DNA from: Stenocarpella maydis
Taxonomy: Eukaryota; Ascomycota; Sordariomycetes; Diaporthales; Diaporthaceae
Assembly: GCA_002270565.1 (NCBI GenBank)
Contig: NQMI01000019.1
Location: 372,001-436,000, forward strand
Reading direction: 5' to 3'
Length of the DNA stretch: 64,000 nt
Shown: positions 1 to 11,995 of the stretch, piece after piece
Numbering within the stretch: the first letter of the stretch is position 1
Layout: every line of letters starts with the position of its first letter
Translations under genes and position numbers: made by a program
The notes under the pieces: model-generated
What the model was told of the DNA's origin: nothing
The model's database searches: none
Seen by the model: the letters and a program-made list of their open reading frames with translations, nothing else

Positions 1-419
1 GATCTTTGAGATGCAATTCAATTGTGGGTACCTGGAATGCCAACACGTATCCTGAATGGAAAAGCGCAGAATAAATACCCCACATTGAACAATATGCTGG
101 TTACCTTTGAGCGGTTCTGATGTCCCAATTCACCTATATTCCTCTCCTTCCAACTTGAGCCCAGATTGGAGCGGAGAACTCTTCATCCAGCTCGAAATAC
201 TCCATTATAAATGTTTTGATTCTGCGGATCCGGTAGCACGATGCAACCAAGTGTAAAAGAAGAGACAGATATCGAGAATACTATTGATAAAGTTTCATTG
301 CGATCGCATTTCTGACTGAATTTTGGCTGTCCTGGAGTAAGATTACTATTTCAGGAGAAAGTTTGAGACGCTAATTTTATCAGAAAGTCGACACAACCGA
401 GGTTGGTGAAGAAGTGGGC

Positions 420-930
420 CATTCTCTTGATTGCAGTTGGGAGGTTCATTTCTCCGGACTCGAATTACTCGGAGGTGAGGTCTTTCACACAGCAGAATGG
501 AACTCCAGTCGCGACTACAGAGGCAAACGGGTGGCCGTAATACGCAAGGTTGCAGTCCGGCTCAGGTTGTGCCGTCCATCACCAAGCATGTCTCAAAGTT
601 AAGCCAGTAAAGTCCATTTCCACTCAATCAATGACTGGGCTTCGTCTAAGCATAACATAGGTTTTCGAGAGGGAGGCAATGGTATCACCCACAGCGACTG
701 TATCGCCGGTCTACTTCTTTGAAATGTTTCTGCTGCCAATACATACCCCTCTTGCAGTGGTATTATCATCTTAAACTTCCTCGGTGCCGACGACAGCCTG
801 GCGTAATCATACGGGTCCTCGCCAGAGGAGGATAAAGCACTCAAACAGATTGAGGAGAGCCCCAAGCAATACATCTACGCCCAAGCTAAAAAGAAGTATT
901 GAGGTACTGGTACCGGAATTGTGATGATAA
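420..930 (+). pseudogene. Relic of a Baeyer-Villiger / flavin-containing monooxygenase
   Basis: A decayed fragment of an FAD/NADPH monooxygenase of the Baeyer-Villiger type. Around 440-550 it reads GGEVFHTAEWNSSRDYRGKR followed by VAVI, which is the segment leading into the second nucleotide-binding motif of this family. After a frame change near 550 another frame continues with CSPAQVVPSITKHVSKLSQ, which also matches the family. A third frame near 830-890 gives QIEESPKQYIYAQAKKKY, like the helix preceding the conserved C-terminal part. Several frame changes and stops separate these blocks and no start is recognisable, so it is not functional. The matches stop about 30 bases before the MULE at 961. 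The fragment identity is recalled from family motifs; the exact subfamily is unknown. Confidence 0.5.
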
Positions 931-960
931 GATTAATTAAAAGTAGTTTTTAAAAATAAT

Positions 961-3900
961 GAATGCGGATATTCGCACCCATAAAAACGGCTGGTACACG
1001 GATACGGCCCCTAGCGCTGGGCTGCAGCCAATCAGATCGCTTCGTTGGCCCCACTTTCAACCACACCTCACCACCCCTTCAGTGCTTTTTGCAGCTACAG
1101 CACCTAACGCACTGCAACGCCCCCATCGCCACCAACTTATAAATAACGACCCTTAATTAATGCTTTGCTGCAGCAATTAAATTCTTGTTGGAATTAATTG
1201 TTTTTGCATTAAAAAGAAGATCTGATTAATTAGATATTAAATTTTTGGTGTTACAGTGATGGTATAGCTACCTAATTATTTAGGTCTTGAGGCGTAGTGG
1301 CAAGCTAACTATTATAACTGGAATACTAATATTACTACTGTGAATTGTTATTAACTAGTACTTTCCAACCCTCCTACCTTCCTCAAACTTTTCCAGGGTG
1401 GATATAATACCTATAAGGACCTTAAGGCTAATTTGGATAAAGCTATAAAATCTGCTAGATTTCTAATGGCAATTAGAAGGTTTAAGCCTATATAGGTAGA
1501 TTTAGAGTATAGCAGAGGTGTGCTGCAATCTTTAACTATAAAGGTCTCCAATGCTTTAATAATTAAAATAAACTACAGATGGTAAGCCATCGCCCATACG
1601 ACGAGGGCATCATTAGACAAGTGGGTACTAGTGATCCAGGAGGGCGTGCATACTCACCACGGCCCTTAGGAGGTACCTGAAGCCTAGCGAGGCTGGGCGA
1701 AGCTATCATAAGATCATCACGACTTCCTCACCCATATGGCTGCAGACCCAGCCCTCGTGAAGCCCGTAAGACTTACAGCAGCTCTATGCCGAAAGTACCT
1801 AAGTGTATTATTAGGGCTAAATACTATAAAGAACTAGCTTGCAGACTTCCGTAAGCAGCAATAGGGCATCTATATACCTACTTAAGTAGCATTGGACTAG
1901 CTTGAGAAGGAGGGCTGCTAGTATCATTGGGCTGCCAATAATGAGGGAAGAATTATGGGCATCTTTTAGTGTGAGAAGCAGCAGCTGGCATAGGTTTAAG
2001 AGCTATGCTTTATGTATAACTTCTCGCTTAATTATACCTATTCAACTAATAGCAAGAAGATACCCTTCTTTCAAGGCATAATAATAATCTATATAAAGAA
2101 TATATTACTATTATTCTAAAGGGTTATTAATAATGAGAGAGAATCTAGCTTCTAGTGGCTTCTTAAGCAGCTTCTTAATCTTTTCCATAAGTACTAAATT
2201 AAGCCTTTAAGGTTCTTCATTACTAATTATAATAACGCTCTAATTAATGCCCCTAAGTATAAATTCCCTAGAGCATGCTATTAGCTATATATCTTCTATA
2301 TTAATATGAACATTATCCTTAATATTAAGAAGAAGTAGCGTAAGCTGGGAGCTATAGGGCTGGCGATAGGAGGCCTGGAAGCACTAGCACCGGGAGCTCT
2401 AGAGGAAAATACTATAGAGGTTGCTAAGGCTAAAGATCTTGATAAGGAGGATAAGGATCTTGCTTCCCTTATAGCGCTAGCAAGAAGGAAGGCTATAGTA
2501 CCCTTATGGGTGCCTAATAAGGTGCTATATACTCAAACAGCCCTCTTTAACTTCCTTAAGTTCATAGAGTACTCTATAGATTGCAAGATCTATAATACAG
2601 CTTGATAATAGCTTTAAGAGGTCTTCTCAGACCAGATAGCAATTATCTAGTACCTCAAGATATAGTATGTTGATAAGGCCAAGGAGATTATTATTAAATG
2701 GGCAGCCCATTAGATCTATAGAACCCTCAACTTTAGCTTGCATATAACCTCCTCTACTGAGTGAATGCACCGGAAGCTAAAGGTATACCTGGGCTATAGG
2801 ATAGGGAATCTTCTCTATCTAATGATAGCTGATCACAAGGCTATTAATGATACTGCTTGTAGCCTCCATCAGGAGGAGGCAAAGCAGAAGATATCATTAC
2901 TTCAGAAGTTTAACGGTTAGAAGTGGCTTGGTCAGCTACTACTGCAGGTCTTAAGGGCGGCGCTAGAGATACTCACAATCAAGCACCAGAAGGCGTTAAG
3001 GATGCTTCAAAAAGAAGCCCTATGGGGTTACTACAGACCTTCTGACTGCAGCTATGCGGTCTATACACAGTACGGCGTAATCTATGCAAACTGCATTGCT
3101 AATAAAGAGGAGGCTTTGCTTCCTCTTGAGAAGAGCAATATATATAAAGACTACTACCTTAATCGTGACCTCTCCCTTGAGAACCCTCTCCTTAGCATAC
3201 ACTCGCTAAAGAAGGTTACCGCTATAAAGGGCAGACCTCACGAGAACATACCGTTTGCAGCTAATAAAGAGGGTATCTTCAAGAGCCGTGGGAAGGCTGT
3301 GATGGGTAAAAAGATAACCTCCACCATGATGAGCTTTAGCAGTAGGGCTGGCGATAAGATGAGGGTAACGACGGCTTCAATATAGCGTGTGAATTCAGCT
3401 TTTAAGTGGAATAATGAGACCCTCCAGTCTCTAGATAAAGAGGACGCCCGTGGCAGTAATGCCCAGCACGCCGGTATCCCTCAGAGCTAGCAGCTGGCGA
3501 GAAGGGTCATAAAGAAGGCAAAGCAGCGGCCTCAGAAGCGAAGGGTACTATTAGACATTATGAGAACCTCAGCAGCAGGCACACCCTCAAGCATGAGGTT
3601 AGGGGCTAAGCGGCAGCATACAGCAGCTATCAGAAGCATCAACTAGTTGCTACAGGTAGATCTGATTATTAGGGACCTCGTTGGCGATGATGATGATGAT
3701 GATAATGATGAGGAAGAGATTCAAGACGAGATCGTGGTCCGTATAGACTAGATACGTAGCAAAACACCATCGATTTGAGCAATTCGCACTGCAGCGAGTG
3801 TGGCGATAGTGGCATTGCCGTAGCGATGATGAGGACAACCGGCAGTGACGGCGGCTAAGTCAAAATAATGGTTTGCATACTAATTTGGGTGGTGCGCGTT

Positions 3901-3968
3901 GTACGTGCACTGGGGGCCTACATGTACCCGTGTACCAGCCGTTTTTATGGGTGCGAATATCCGCATTC
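961..3968 (+). mobile_element. Mutator-like (MULE) DNA transposon, RIP-decayed
   Basis: Both ends carry an identical 41-bp terminal inverted repeat (961-1001 and, inverted, 3928-3968) beginning GAATGCGGATATTCGCACCC. The element is flanked by a direct 8-bp repeat AAAATAAT (953-960 and 3969-3976), a plausible target-site duplication. Between about 1390 and 3850 the plus strand keeps one long reading frame if in-frame TAA/TAG codons are read as former CAA/CAG. It shows an N-terminal region ending in EGVHTHHGP, as in the zinc-binding region of MULE transposases, and a later block with ITNYNNALINA and INMNI spacing resembling the MULE transposase core. A clean stretch survives at 3002-3385 (127 codons). 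The superfamily is inferred from these motifs and the TIR/TSD structure; the copy is inactive. Confidence 0.75.
1390..3850 (+). pseudogene. MULE transposase, inactivated by C-to-T nonsense changes
   Basis: This is the coding part of the MULE at 961-3968. The frame is interrupted by many TAA and TAG codons and by almost no other defects, so the ancestral protein can still be followed from FQGGYNTYKDLKANLDKA near 1393 to the acidic tail near 3690. The longest uninterrupted part is 3002-3385. The pattern of glutamine codons turned into stops is what RIP produces on the coding strand by CpA to TpA transitions. I do not recognise an additional passenger gene. Confidence 0.6.
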
Positions 3969-3976
3969 AAAATAAT

Positions 3977-5342
3977 AAAGATATATTACTGAATCCGATC
4001 TGACACTTGGCAAGGTACCCAGGTAGACAATGGTGACTCATCAGCCTGCTAAAGATGACCAGGCTATTACTGGCATAGAATCCCGAAGTGCAGTCACGAA
4101 GTCATGTGTCGCTGAACAAGTGAATATGTAGATGATGGGTCAGCCGGGGCCATTCAACCGTCACAGAAAGGGTGCCATGCTATGAGTGGGCACCAAATGC
4201 CCCTGACACTTCCTGCCTGCAACTTGGATGTGTAGGCAGGTACCTTGAGTCACCAACATTGACTGTGGGGACTTTTTCAGCTAACCATCTGAAACAACCT
4301 ATCAGACTACCTACGTAGGAATATACCGCAGAACGAAAGTTCTTTATAGGAAACAAATACCACAGAATCATAAAACTTAAATAGAATAGAAAGCTAAAAG
4401 GTAAGACAAAATGTACACCAGGGTTCCTAATTTCTACTAAAGCGGCTTAGGATTCTGCCTTGACGAATTCTAAGAGAGGTAGAAGTAACAATAGTAATAA
4501 CGGCGGCGAGGCAGCGGCAGTAAAGCAGTAGTAGTAGCGGGGGGCAATGGCGGCGAGTTAAGGACAGTCAAGCAATGATAGCGCAGAAATAAAGTGGTAG
4601 CGAGATCGGCAGCAACATATATTTCAGGGCGAAAGGGAGGCGAACCCTGTCAGGGAGCACAGGGTAATGCCGTGTAGCCTTGGGCAGCCCTGCGTCCGCC
4701 CAGCTAATGAGAGCTTCCCCCCTAATCTAGTAGTTTTAATCGGGCTGCATTTCTCAGGATCCTAAAAGCTGAAAGTCTTCAAGCCACACGTAGGGTAGCA
4801 TGGATTCCAAGCAGATGATTCCTTACACCATGGAAGTCGCTCACAAGGAACGAGGAGCACAGAATGAGAATAATCACCTAAAACAGGGCGCTAATACGTA
4901 AGGAAGGATGAATTCCCAGCCGATATCTTCGTGTGCGAAGGGAATACCTTCCAAAGCTGGCAAGCAGGATAGAATGCAAATAGGTACGACGAGATGGGAA
5001 AAATACCTCATAATATGAACAGAGAAGACCGCTCGCACTGGAGGTCTTTATATATTTAGATGCTACGACTCCGTGGTTTTCTCCTTTTTCTGCACAATCC
5101 ATAGAGTTCAGAACTGTGGAGATCAGACAACATTCTTTGACCATTTACCTCTTCGTCACAGACATTCCCGTCAATGGATCCCAGTCAGAAGGTGAGACCA
5201 ATGCGAACATCAACTCTCAAGGATCAGCCCTGACCGCATTCCTCAGCACCCGATCATATGCACGACGTACACAAGAGCAGAGGAAATTCCTCCGCGATCA
5301 CCCTTTCCAACTGATGGCACTTCCCCGAAGGGGACCGTGGCG
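3977..5342. other. Intergenic, no gene seen
   Basis: Between the MULE and the terpene synthase there are only short ORFs without recognisable motifs. The part nearest 5342 should hold the promoter of the terpene synthase. A purine-rich low-complexity stretch lies around 4460-4640. Confidence 0.4.
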
Positions 5343-7193
5343 ATGAGTAGTTCCATAAAAACCGAACAATTGACCGCCGACAACATGTTTAGGTGCTCGG
5401 TGTTTGTTGAAGCATCGGATATTCCTCTCCATTCTCCATTCCCACCTGCAACCACTACACAAGAGAAGACGGTTACCACCGTGGGGAACGTGACGCCCGA
5501 CGCCCTTAAGGACCCTGTTTGCGGTAGGTTTGCGTGATTGATTCAAATTCCGACAATTTCTAGCTAAAGTGTTGTTCCTCTCACTTTCATACCGTCTTTC
5601 TCGCCACTGTTCATCGTTGTGGCCAAATGGTGCTCGCATAAAGATGGCTTCGGTGCGCGATATCAGGGGACTCTTCAGCCCTTGAGACCCGGACATCAAT
5701 CTATGAGACTTAAGAAAAGTGCCAGGATACCACTAATGCGACTTTAAAGATGACAACACAAGACCCAAAGCCTACAATGGCGACACAGTCGAGGATTCCG
5801 AGCTCGCAGCGTCTCTGCGCCCGATCTACGCGCAGTTCATTTCGGACTTGGACCTACCTCCCCTCGAAAGATTCGAAAGCGAGAAACTCATGGCCGCGGT
5901 CCTCGAGGCAGCCGCGGCAACCGGAGTGCCGTACCAACAGAGCTCAGATTCGTACGAGGGCCTACTAGTCGGCTACTCCTATGCAGACGTGAGTTATTCA
6001 TCTAGGAGAGACAACAGATCCTACATCACGGCCCAAAAAAGAGAAGAGAAAAATATAATCAAACTCATCCTAATACGTCTGGCAGAACTGTTTCCCCTAT
6101 CACTCGCTCGATGTGAAGGTATACATCGCCATTTATACCTGGCTAGCCACGCTGTGTGATGATGCCGAGATACTAGGGATCGTTGAAGACGTCTCCCAGT
6201 TCCAAGAGCGCTGGCTGAAGGGCGAAACACAACCTACAATTCTCTTGAGAGCCTTTGCCGATCAGATCAGTCTGTCGTACCAGTACTGGCACCCTCTGGT
6301 GGCCAACCTCATCGTCAATGCGTCATTCGCATGGTTGACCACAACAGCGCTGGTGGCTCGCAATGGCAGTAAGTAGCTTTTCGATGACCTTTAACTTGAC
6401 ACGGGAGGATGACTTTCGGAACAATTGTACTCCAAAATCAGGACCTTTGGCCTCCCTTTTTACGTTGGAGCCTTTAGTTTAACCTCAACTCGTGTAAGGT
6501 GGTAGGGTGGTAGTGTCCGTTGTGTTTCAGTTGCGGCTAAACCTGACCTCCTTGACTTGCCATGGCTGACTCCGACAATCGTAGTCAAAGACAAGACGAC
6601 GAATCCTTCCAAAGGCGGACATCTGTTTCCATGGTACTTGCGCAACCGCGACGGCATAGGGGAGGGCTATGCTTGGTTTACTTTCCCCAAGTCAACGCTC
6701 CCCAACCTTGATGTGCCCATTGAGGCCATTGAAGATATGAACCGCTTCATTACATTAACGAATGACGTGCTCTCGTAAGCGTAACTTCCCTTGATCCTTC
6801 ATCTCTCCCTCTTCCTCACTCAAAGCGTAGATCAGCCTTCGCTGCTCTACGTGCACGTGGACTTGCCCCGCCACTCTGGGAGTCACCAGACCCGTACGTT
6901 TACCTGGCTAATAGTCCTACTTAAGATTTTACAAGGAGCACCTTGGTGGCGAGAAAGACAATTATATCCACAAAACGGCCGGCTACAACCACACGAACTT
7001 CATCGAGACGCTCAAGGAGACGAGTGCAGAGGTGGTTGCTTGCACTCGGCGGGTTGAACAGGTCCTCGCCGGCAAGGGGAAGTACGAAAAGGCCTGGTAT
7101 TTTCACAAGACGGGATACGTCCATATGCACATCATGCGCAGCCGCTACCGGCTGTGGCAGCTAGGCATTGGCGAGAAGCCTGCTATGAAATAG
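5343..7193 (+). CDS. Trichodiene-synthase-like sesquiterpene synthase
   Basis: Class I terpene synthase of the fungal trichodiene synthase family (TRI5/longiborneol synthase type), expected to ionise and cyclise farnesyl diphosphate in the cytosol. Proposed exons are 5343-5523, 5750-5988, 6086-6368, 6585-6774 and 6926-7193. They join in frame to 386 residues, the usual family length. The introns have GT-AG ends and most have CTAAT/CTGAC branch motifs. Metal-binding motifs are the aspartate-rich CDDAEI at about residues 165-168 and the NSE motif NDVLSFYKE at about 294-302, spaced much as in TRI5. The C-terminal YVHMHIMRSRYRL matches the TRI5 region with the conserved RY pair. The aspartate motif is DDAE rather than the DDSKDD of trichodiene synthase, so a different product is likely. 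The first exon and the exon 4 acceptor are the least certain. No P450 or other tailoring enzyme is adjacent. Confidence 0.82.
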
Positions 7194-8379
7194 CTAGGAG
7201 CTGAAAGAATAAGTTCGCTTACGCAGCGCTACACTACATTGCCGTGTATTAGGGGATTTTGGTAGTTCGGATTGATGTTGCGAATCCGGGGCTTGCTGGA
7301 TCCAGTATTCAAGTGCTCCATTGTTATACAAACGAGCGATTCCCAATCTAACGATAGCTATAGCAATAGAAACCAGTCGAGTTGCTCTATTCGAACGCAA
7401 AGCTTGGAATTGAGACAGTTTTACCTGTAAAAGGCGCTGTGTTTTTAGATTCGCTCCTAATTGGGACCTAGGCTTTGGTAACAAGCTGTAGTGGAAATCT
7501 ATTATTACTGTATTCTGTTCCTGCCGTCTAGTTTCTTTGGAGTCATATTCAGTATTCAAGATTTATCAACTATCTATATTGTGCATTACTTGAAGAAAAT
7601 CATTCATTTTAAGGTTAATCCTGTTTTCCTCACCAGTAGTCGATGTTCTTTCAAGTTAAACCTGGTCACTAGCAATCATTTCCAGATGAATGATACATAT
7701 AGAATGAATAATCATGATTTATAACTGTAGAAATATAAAGTATCGTCCTGCTTCACCAGAGATACACCTACGAGCGCCCCCTGCGACTACGAACTCTGAT
7801 AACATAACGGCTTATGATATCGATAACTACTCCAGGAGAGAGAGATTCTCAGACCACAAAACAGGGCTACAGAGGTACATAAAAAACAGTCTCAAGTATA
7901 TAAAGGCTTTTTAGTAAACGATTTTCGCACCTAACGGGGCCAGTTTTATCTCCTTGTTATGTTGGGAGCTCTGACGGAATGTTTTCGACCCTTTGACAAT
8001 ACAACTGGGTTGAACGGTGGTTGGATGACTGGAAATTTACTGCGCATGGAAAACCCAACATGACGCTCAGACCCAAAACTTTTTGGCGCAGGAGATTCTG
8101 AAAACTGGATTGTTACAAGCTAAGGATGCTGTCTTCATTTGGGGCAGGGCACTGAGCTGCCGCGTCTGTAAAAGCAGAAGGAGCTCGTCGCTGAAATCAG
8201 TGCATTCGGCACCTAGCGAAGCCTATAAGCGCCGTTGAACTCAAGATTCAGGTGACTTATGTGAGTTTTCCATCTATATATACTAGGTACGAGACGTGCT
8301 AAGTGTCCAGACAAGCGGAAACTTTCGAGATCTGCCAAAGGACCAAATCCAAACAAACTTTAAGCAACTTTTCACTACT
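7194..8379. other. Intergenic, no gene seen
   Basis: AT-rich spacer between two convergent genes (terpene synthase on plus, rhodopsin-like gene on minus). It should hold both 3' untranslated regions. Short ORFs here have no recognisable motif. Confidence 0.4.
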
Positions 8380-9876
8380 TCAGGCTCCTTGTCGCCCCAG
8401 TCCCCCTAAAATCCTTTCCTCACTCTCACTCAAAGCTGTAATATGGTACAGCGACGGCGGCTCACGGCCCCGTTGCACTTCTCCATGGCGACCCGCGCCA
8501 TCATGGGAAGGCTGCAGCTCAACGCTATTTGGTTGCTCCGACTGGCTGCTATACTTACCGCTAAACCAGTGCCTAATTGACGAGGATTCGGAGAGCCACG
8601 AGCGAACCTTAGTCGGGAAGTGTATAAATGCCGCCTGGATCACTGGACTGAGCATTGGGAGGTTGGTTGTCACTACGGCCACGAACGTCTCGCGCACAGC
8701 CCAGGAACCAGCGAGTTGTGCGCCATTCGTGTTATCCTAGAGGCGATAAGAGTATCAGAGAGTTGATACATGCGAAAATGGAGGTTTTGAACGAATTATA
8801 GAGGGTAGGGTTGAATGGTGGGGCAGGCCGATAGGGTGATGATGGGTACTGGATATAGTGAAGGGACTCACGGTGACGATCAGAACACATCGAAGCGTGC
8901 CTGCCGCTGTGACGAAGATACCACCCGAGAAACAGAATATTAAAGCGGCCTTTTTGAAATGCGTAACTCGCGATTTCCACAGCAACGGCAGTGGAATAGA
9001 CATCAGATAGAAATCCGTGAAGATATTAAGTGCCAAGGTCATGAAAATGTCTATGCGCGAGACTGCAGGCTGACAAAAGTTGCCCGGGTCTGGATAGATC
9101 TGCCAGTTCTTCTCAAAAGGTAGCCCGCACCCAAAAAGAATACCAAATAAAATGGCTAACCATGTCGTAACAATAAGTACGAAGCCGATATAGATCTTCA
9201 CGTGGAACCCGTCCAGTCCCGCGGTCAATCTCAAGTAGAAGCTGCACATGCACGCTTTCAAGAGCCTGAAGCGTTTTAATTAGTATCAAACAACTGATTC
9301 CGCAAGCGTCGGGGACTAATTTGATTTGACGTGGAAAGTACCAAAGAAGTAGAGTGTAGCTCGACCATCCGGCCAGCTGCGTTTTGGAGCCATTGACACT
9401 ACACAATCGATGAGATACAATTAGCATCACAATAAAACTAAAGAAAATTCACCCAGTCATTGAAGAGTTGCTACTCTTACCGCATGGAGAACTCGGGATC
9501 ATTCGGTTGAAGCTTCTCGCGTTGCTCATCTGTCATTGCGTTGTTGGCAAGGCCGCGCCACCAAGCCCCCACGCTATATGCAAGAAATGTTTCTGCTGAG
9601 TATACGACCTATTCTACAATTAGCAGCCAGCACCATCCGGCAGTTCAAGCTTAGATACAGCAGGATTGAACTCACTGCCGCGATGAGTATCATGTAGTCG
9701 TCCGCCTGAAATTTGCTGAAGCCGGCACATTGTTTGTACCTCAGGAACGTTCGCAGCCCTATCACCGAAAGTCCCACTCCCAACAGGGAAAACGCCTCGG
9801 TCTGCCAAAGAATACGCGTTAGTTACTATTCGCGCAATGATTCCCATACATGTCTGGAGCTCCCGGTAGTATTCAT
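8380..9876 (-). CDS. Fungal rhodopsin-like seven-helix integral membrane protein
   Basis: Member of the large fungal rhodopsin-domain family (plasma-membrane seven-helix proteins, mostly of unknown function, often called PTH11-like or SAT17-like). Exons on the minus strand are 9876-9850, 9801-9676, 9608-9481, 9398-9342, 9265-8872 and 8736-8380. They close in frame at 362 residues, and each intron has GT-AG ends. Signatures seen are RYKQCAGFSKFQADDYMILI in the first loop and second helix, AYSVGAWWRGL after it, and a long helix-rich exon 5 with FYLRLTAGLDGFHVKIYIGF. Exon 6 opens with DNTNGAQLAGSWAVRETFVA, the junction typical of the family, and ends in a hydrophilic tail. No CFEM domain is present. 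Start chosen: the ATG at 9876, because the alternative ATG at 9898 splices out of frame. Confidence 0.85.
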
Positions 9877-10728
9877 CTCGTGGTGAGGGAATTAGCATAC
9901 CGTAAATGAGTCAGCCATTCTATCAATATCACTAGCCTAGGTAGGGTAATATAGATAGTCATTCAATACAAGGTAGAGAGGACGAGGGAAGAACATTGAA
10001 ATTGCTAGAAGGAAAAACATGAAAAGTCCGTCAAGGAATGTTATTTGTGGATTTTTGGACTGTCACGGTCGCAGCCTGGTTTTGACACCAATAACCTGTG
10101 TAGCTGACCACGCTGTCTCCTGCTCCAAGCACTGGCAACCGACGCCCCTTCTGTGGCCGGATGGTAATACATGTGCTCCCGCCGCCACACCTAGGGTGTG
10201 TAAGATATTTTCTACGATCTGGTATATTCTGCGACGATCTGCCCCGCAGAAAGATGCAGGCTGTCAAGTACTTCCGTGTAGAAAAGCAAATATCGTTGCC
10301 AGTGTACAAGGCTTATATGAATTCTTGGATTCCGGCCCGACCGCCCCAGTCGGTGGACCCGCACAAGTGCAGCTGGACAAGACTGGTCTGGTCTGCAGGT
10401 AATTAAAATAATAGTTTTCGTCAGCTGCAGCACCTGCAGCACAGCCTGATCAACCAAGACCTTGATAGGCTTGAATCGGAACGGATCGTTGGGCTCTCGA
10501 GAGGTCTGGGCAGGCATGCAGTGGAACATCCAGTTCTCTAATAGACCACCTCCATCCGAACACCTGCTTCTGCAGCTGTAGGATGCGGTACCGTCTTGGG
10601 GGGTGGGGGCACTCTGGCGGATCTGTCGGTGTGGCACCCTGTCAGGCCCTGTCTGTAAACCGCTGTTGGCTGGCAGGAACTGCAGGAATGCGGGAATGCA
10701 AACTCCCGAGCCGCTGTCTGACAAACGA
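9877..10728. other. Intergenic, no recognisable gene
   Basis: Short overlapping ORFs on both strands (for example minus 10212-10724, 170 codons) show no family motif and no clear exon structure. GC content is that of unique DNA, so an unrecognised gene cannot be excluded. Confidence 0.3.
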
Positions 10729-11995
10729 AACTAGGCCCCCCCTGTCACTGGTCGCTTAATTTGTCTGACGCCTCTAACAAATAGAATTTTAAAAGTACAC
10801 CCGCGAAACATTAACTTCCCTTCTATATACTTAAATCTACATACTCAAATTCGCCCTTAAAAATGCCTTAAAATAGCAAGCCTTTTAGCTAAGTATACCT
10901 ATATAACATTTTTATACGTTCATTATATATACTATTGTTAAACGGAACCGCTCAGCAGGGCGTTGGTACTCCGTGCAAGGAGTTACCCTAGACTTCGTTG
11001 TAAGGAGTTACCCTAGACTTCCTAGCAAGGAGTTACCCTAGACTTGCGAGTCAGGCGATTTTCGCTAAGTACGCCCAGTGCGTGCGTGACGCAAGATGAG
11101 TTTGGTGGCCGTGAGTCGATTATTTTGGCCTGCATTTGCACCTTAATTCAGACCTCTGCATTACCCTTATTTCTTACCCAAAAAGTATATGACTTAGTGC
11201 ATTGGATAGCCTGATTTCTGAAGTTTGTATGTACTTAATTTGGGCATTGCTAGGGCTATGGTTGGCTGGCTGCTTGGAACCAAAGATGGTGTGTTGGAAG
11301 GGCGAATTTTCCGGCATTTGCAAATTTGCACCAGAGCCGACCGCAGCGTGCCCAGGGGTGAGACGACGTCGGAGGGTATATAAGGAGGGCTTACAGAAGC
11401 CCAACTTAATTCAATACAAAGTTGTCCAGACCATTGTCAATCGTCCCAATTCGCCTCAGAGCACCACACTGCGACCCTGCCGAAACACACGCTGAACTGA
11501 ATGCTATTCTATAGCACAAATTCATCAGAACTATGTATCTTATCTTTTTTATCTTTTTAATATTTATTTTATATTATTATAATAGTTAGAAAGTTCAAGA
11601 CAATTAATATATATTTATAAGTAATGATTATAAATTTAAACCTTTTATTTTATTATAGTTAAGTATCTTGAAGAATTATATTAGCTTTATGAAAATAATT
11701 AAATCAAGAAAGTATATAAATTAATTTAAGTAATTTGATAGCTTTTTTAATAATCAATTTAAGTAATGAAGGTATTAATTGAAAGGAGTAAAAGTAAAAA
11801 ATACATAGTACTAATAAGGTATATAATAGATGCATTTAAGCGGCTTATATGTGCTATAGAAATTCTGGCTGAAGGTAAGGAGAAAATTGGGGAGGATAAA
11901 GAAGACGCGTAGGAGCTGCGCTAGCGTTCTTGTAAAAATCCATTTGTTAGAGGCGTCAGACGGTTTCAGCGACAAGTAACAGGGGGGGCCTAGTT
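10729..11995. mobile_element. Non-autonomous TIR element containing a nested solo LTR
   Basis: The ends are imperfect inverted repeats of about 60 bp. The left end begins CTAGGCCCCCCCTGT and contains GTCTGACGCCTCTAACAAAT; the same two blocks occur inverted near 11945-11995. Without the LTR nested at 10936-11529 the element is about 0.67 kb and has no coding capacity, so it looks like a MITE-type derivative. No clear flanking target duplication is visible, possibly because the flanks are mutated. The superfamily is not assigned. Confidence 0.55.
10936..11529 (+). repeat. Solo LTR, copy 1 of a four-copy family
   Basis: A 594-bp long terminal repeat starting TGTTAAACGGAACCGCTC and ending TTCATCAGA. 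It is flanked by a 5-bp direct repeat ACTAT (10931-10935 and 11530-11534), which fixes both ends. It contains three tandem copies of AAGGAGTTACCCTAGACTT (10977-11045), a GAGGGTATATAAGGAGGGC TATA-type promoter near 11370 and a likely transcription start region after it. An open 97-codon frame across the LTR is fortuitous. No internal retrotransposon sequence is attached, so this is a solo LTR left by recombination. Confidence 0.8.

Noticed and set aside
599..874. Minus-strand ORF of 91 codons
   Set aside because: It is antisense to the flavin monooxygenase relic, which explains the protein-like look.
10212..10724. 170-codon minus-strand ORF as a possible gene
   Set aside because: No recognisable motif, no splice continuation, and overlapping ORFs of similar size lie on the other strand.
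11202..11495. 97-codon ORF recurring in several places as a possible conserved small protein
   Set aside because: It lies inside the LTR family and repeats only because the LTR repeats; it spans the TATA-box promoter sequence.
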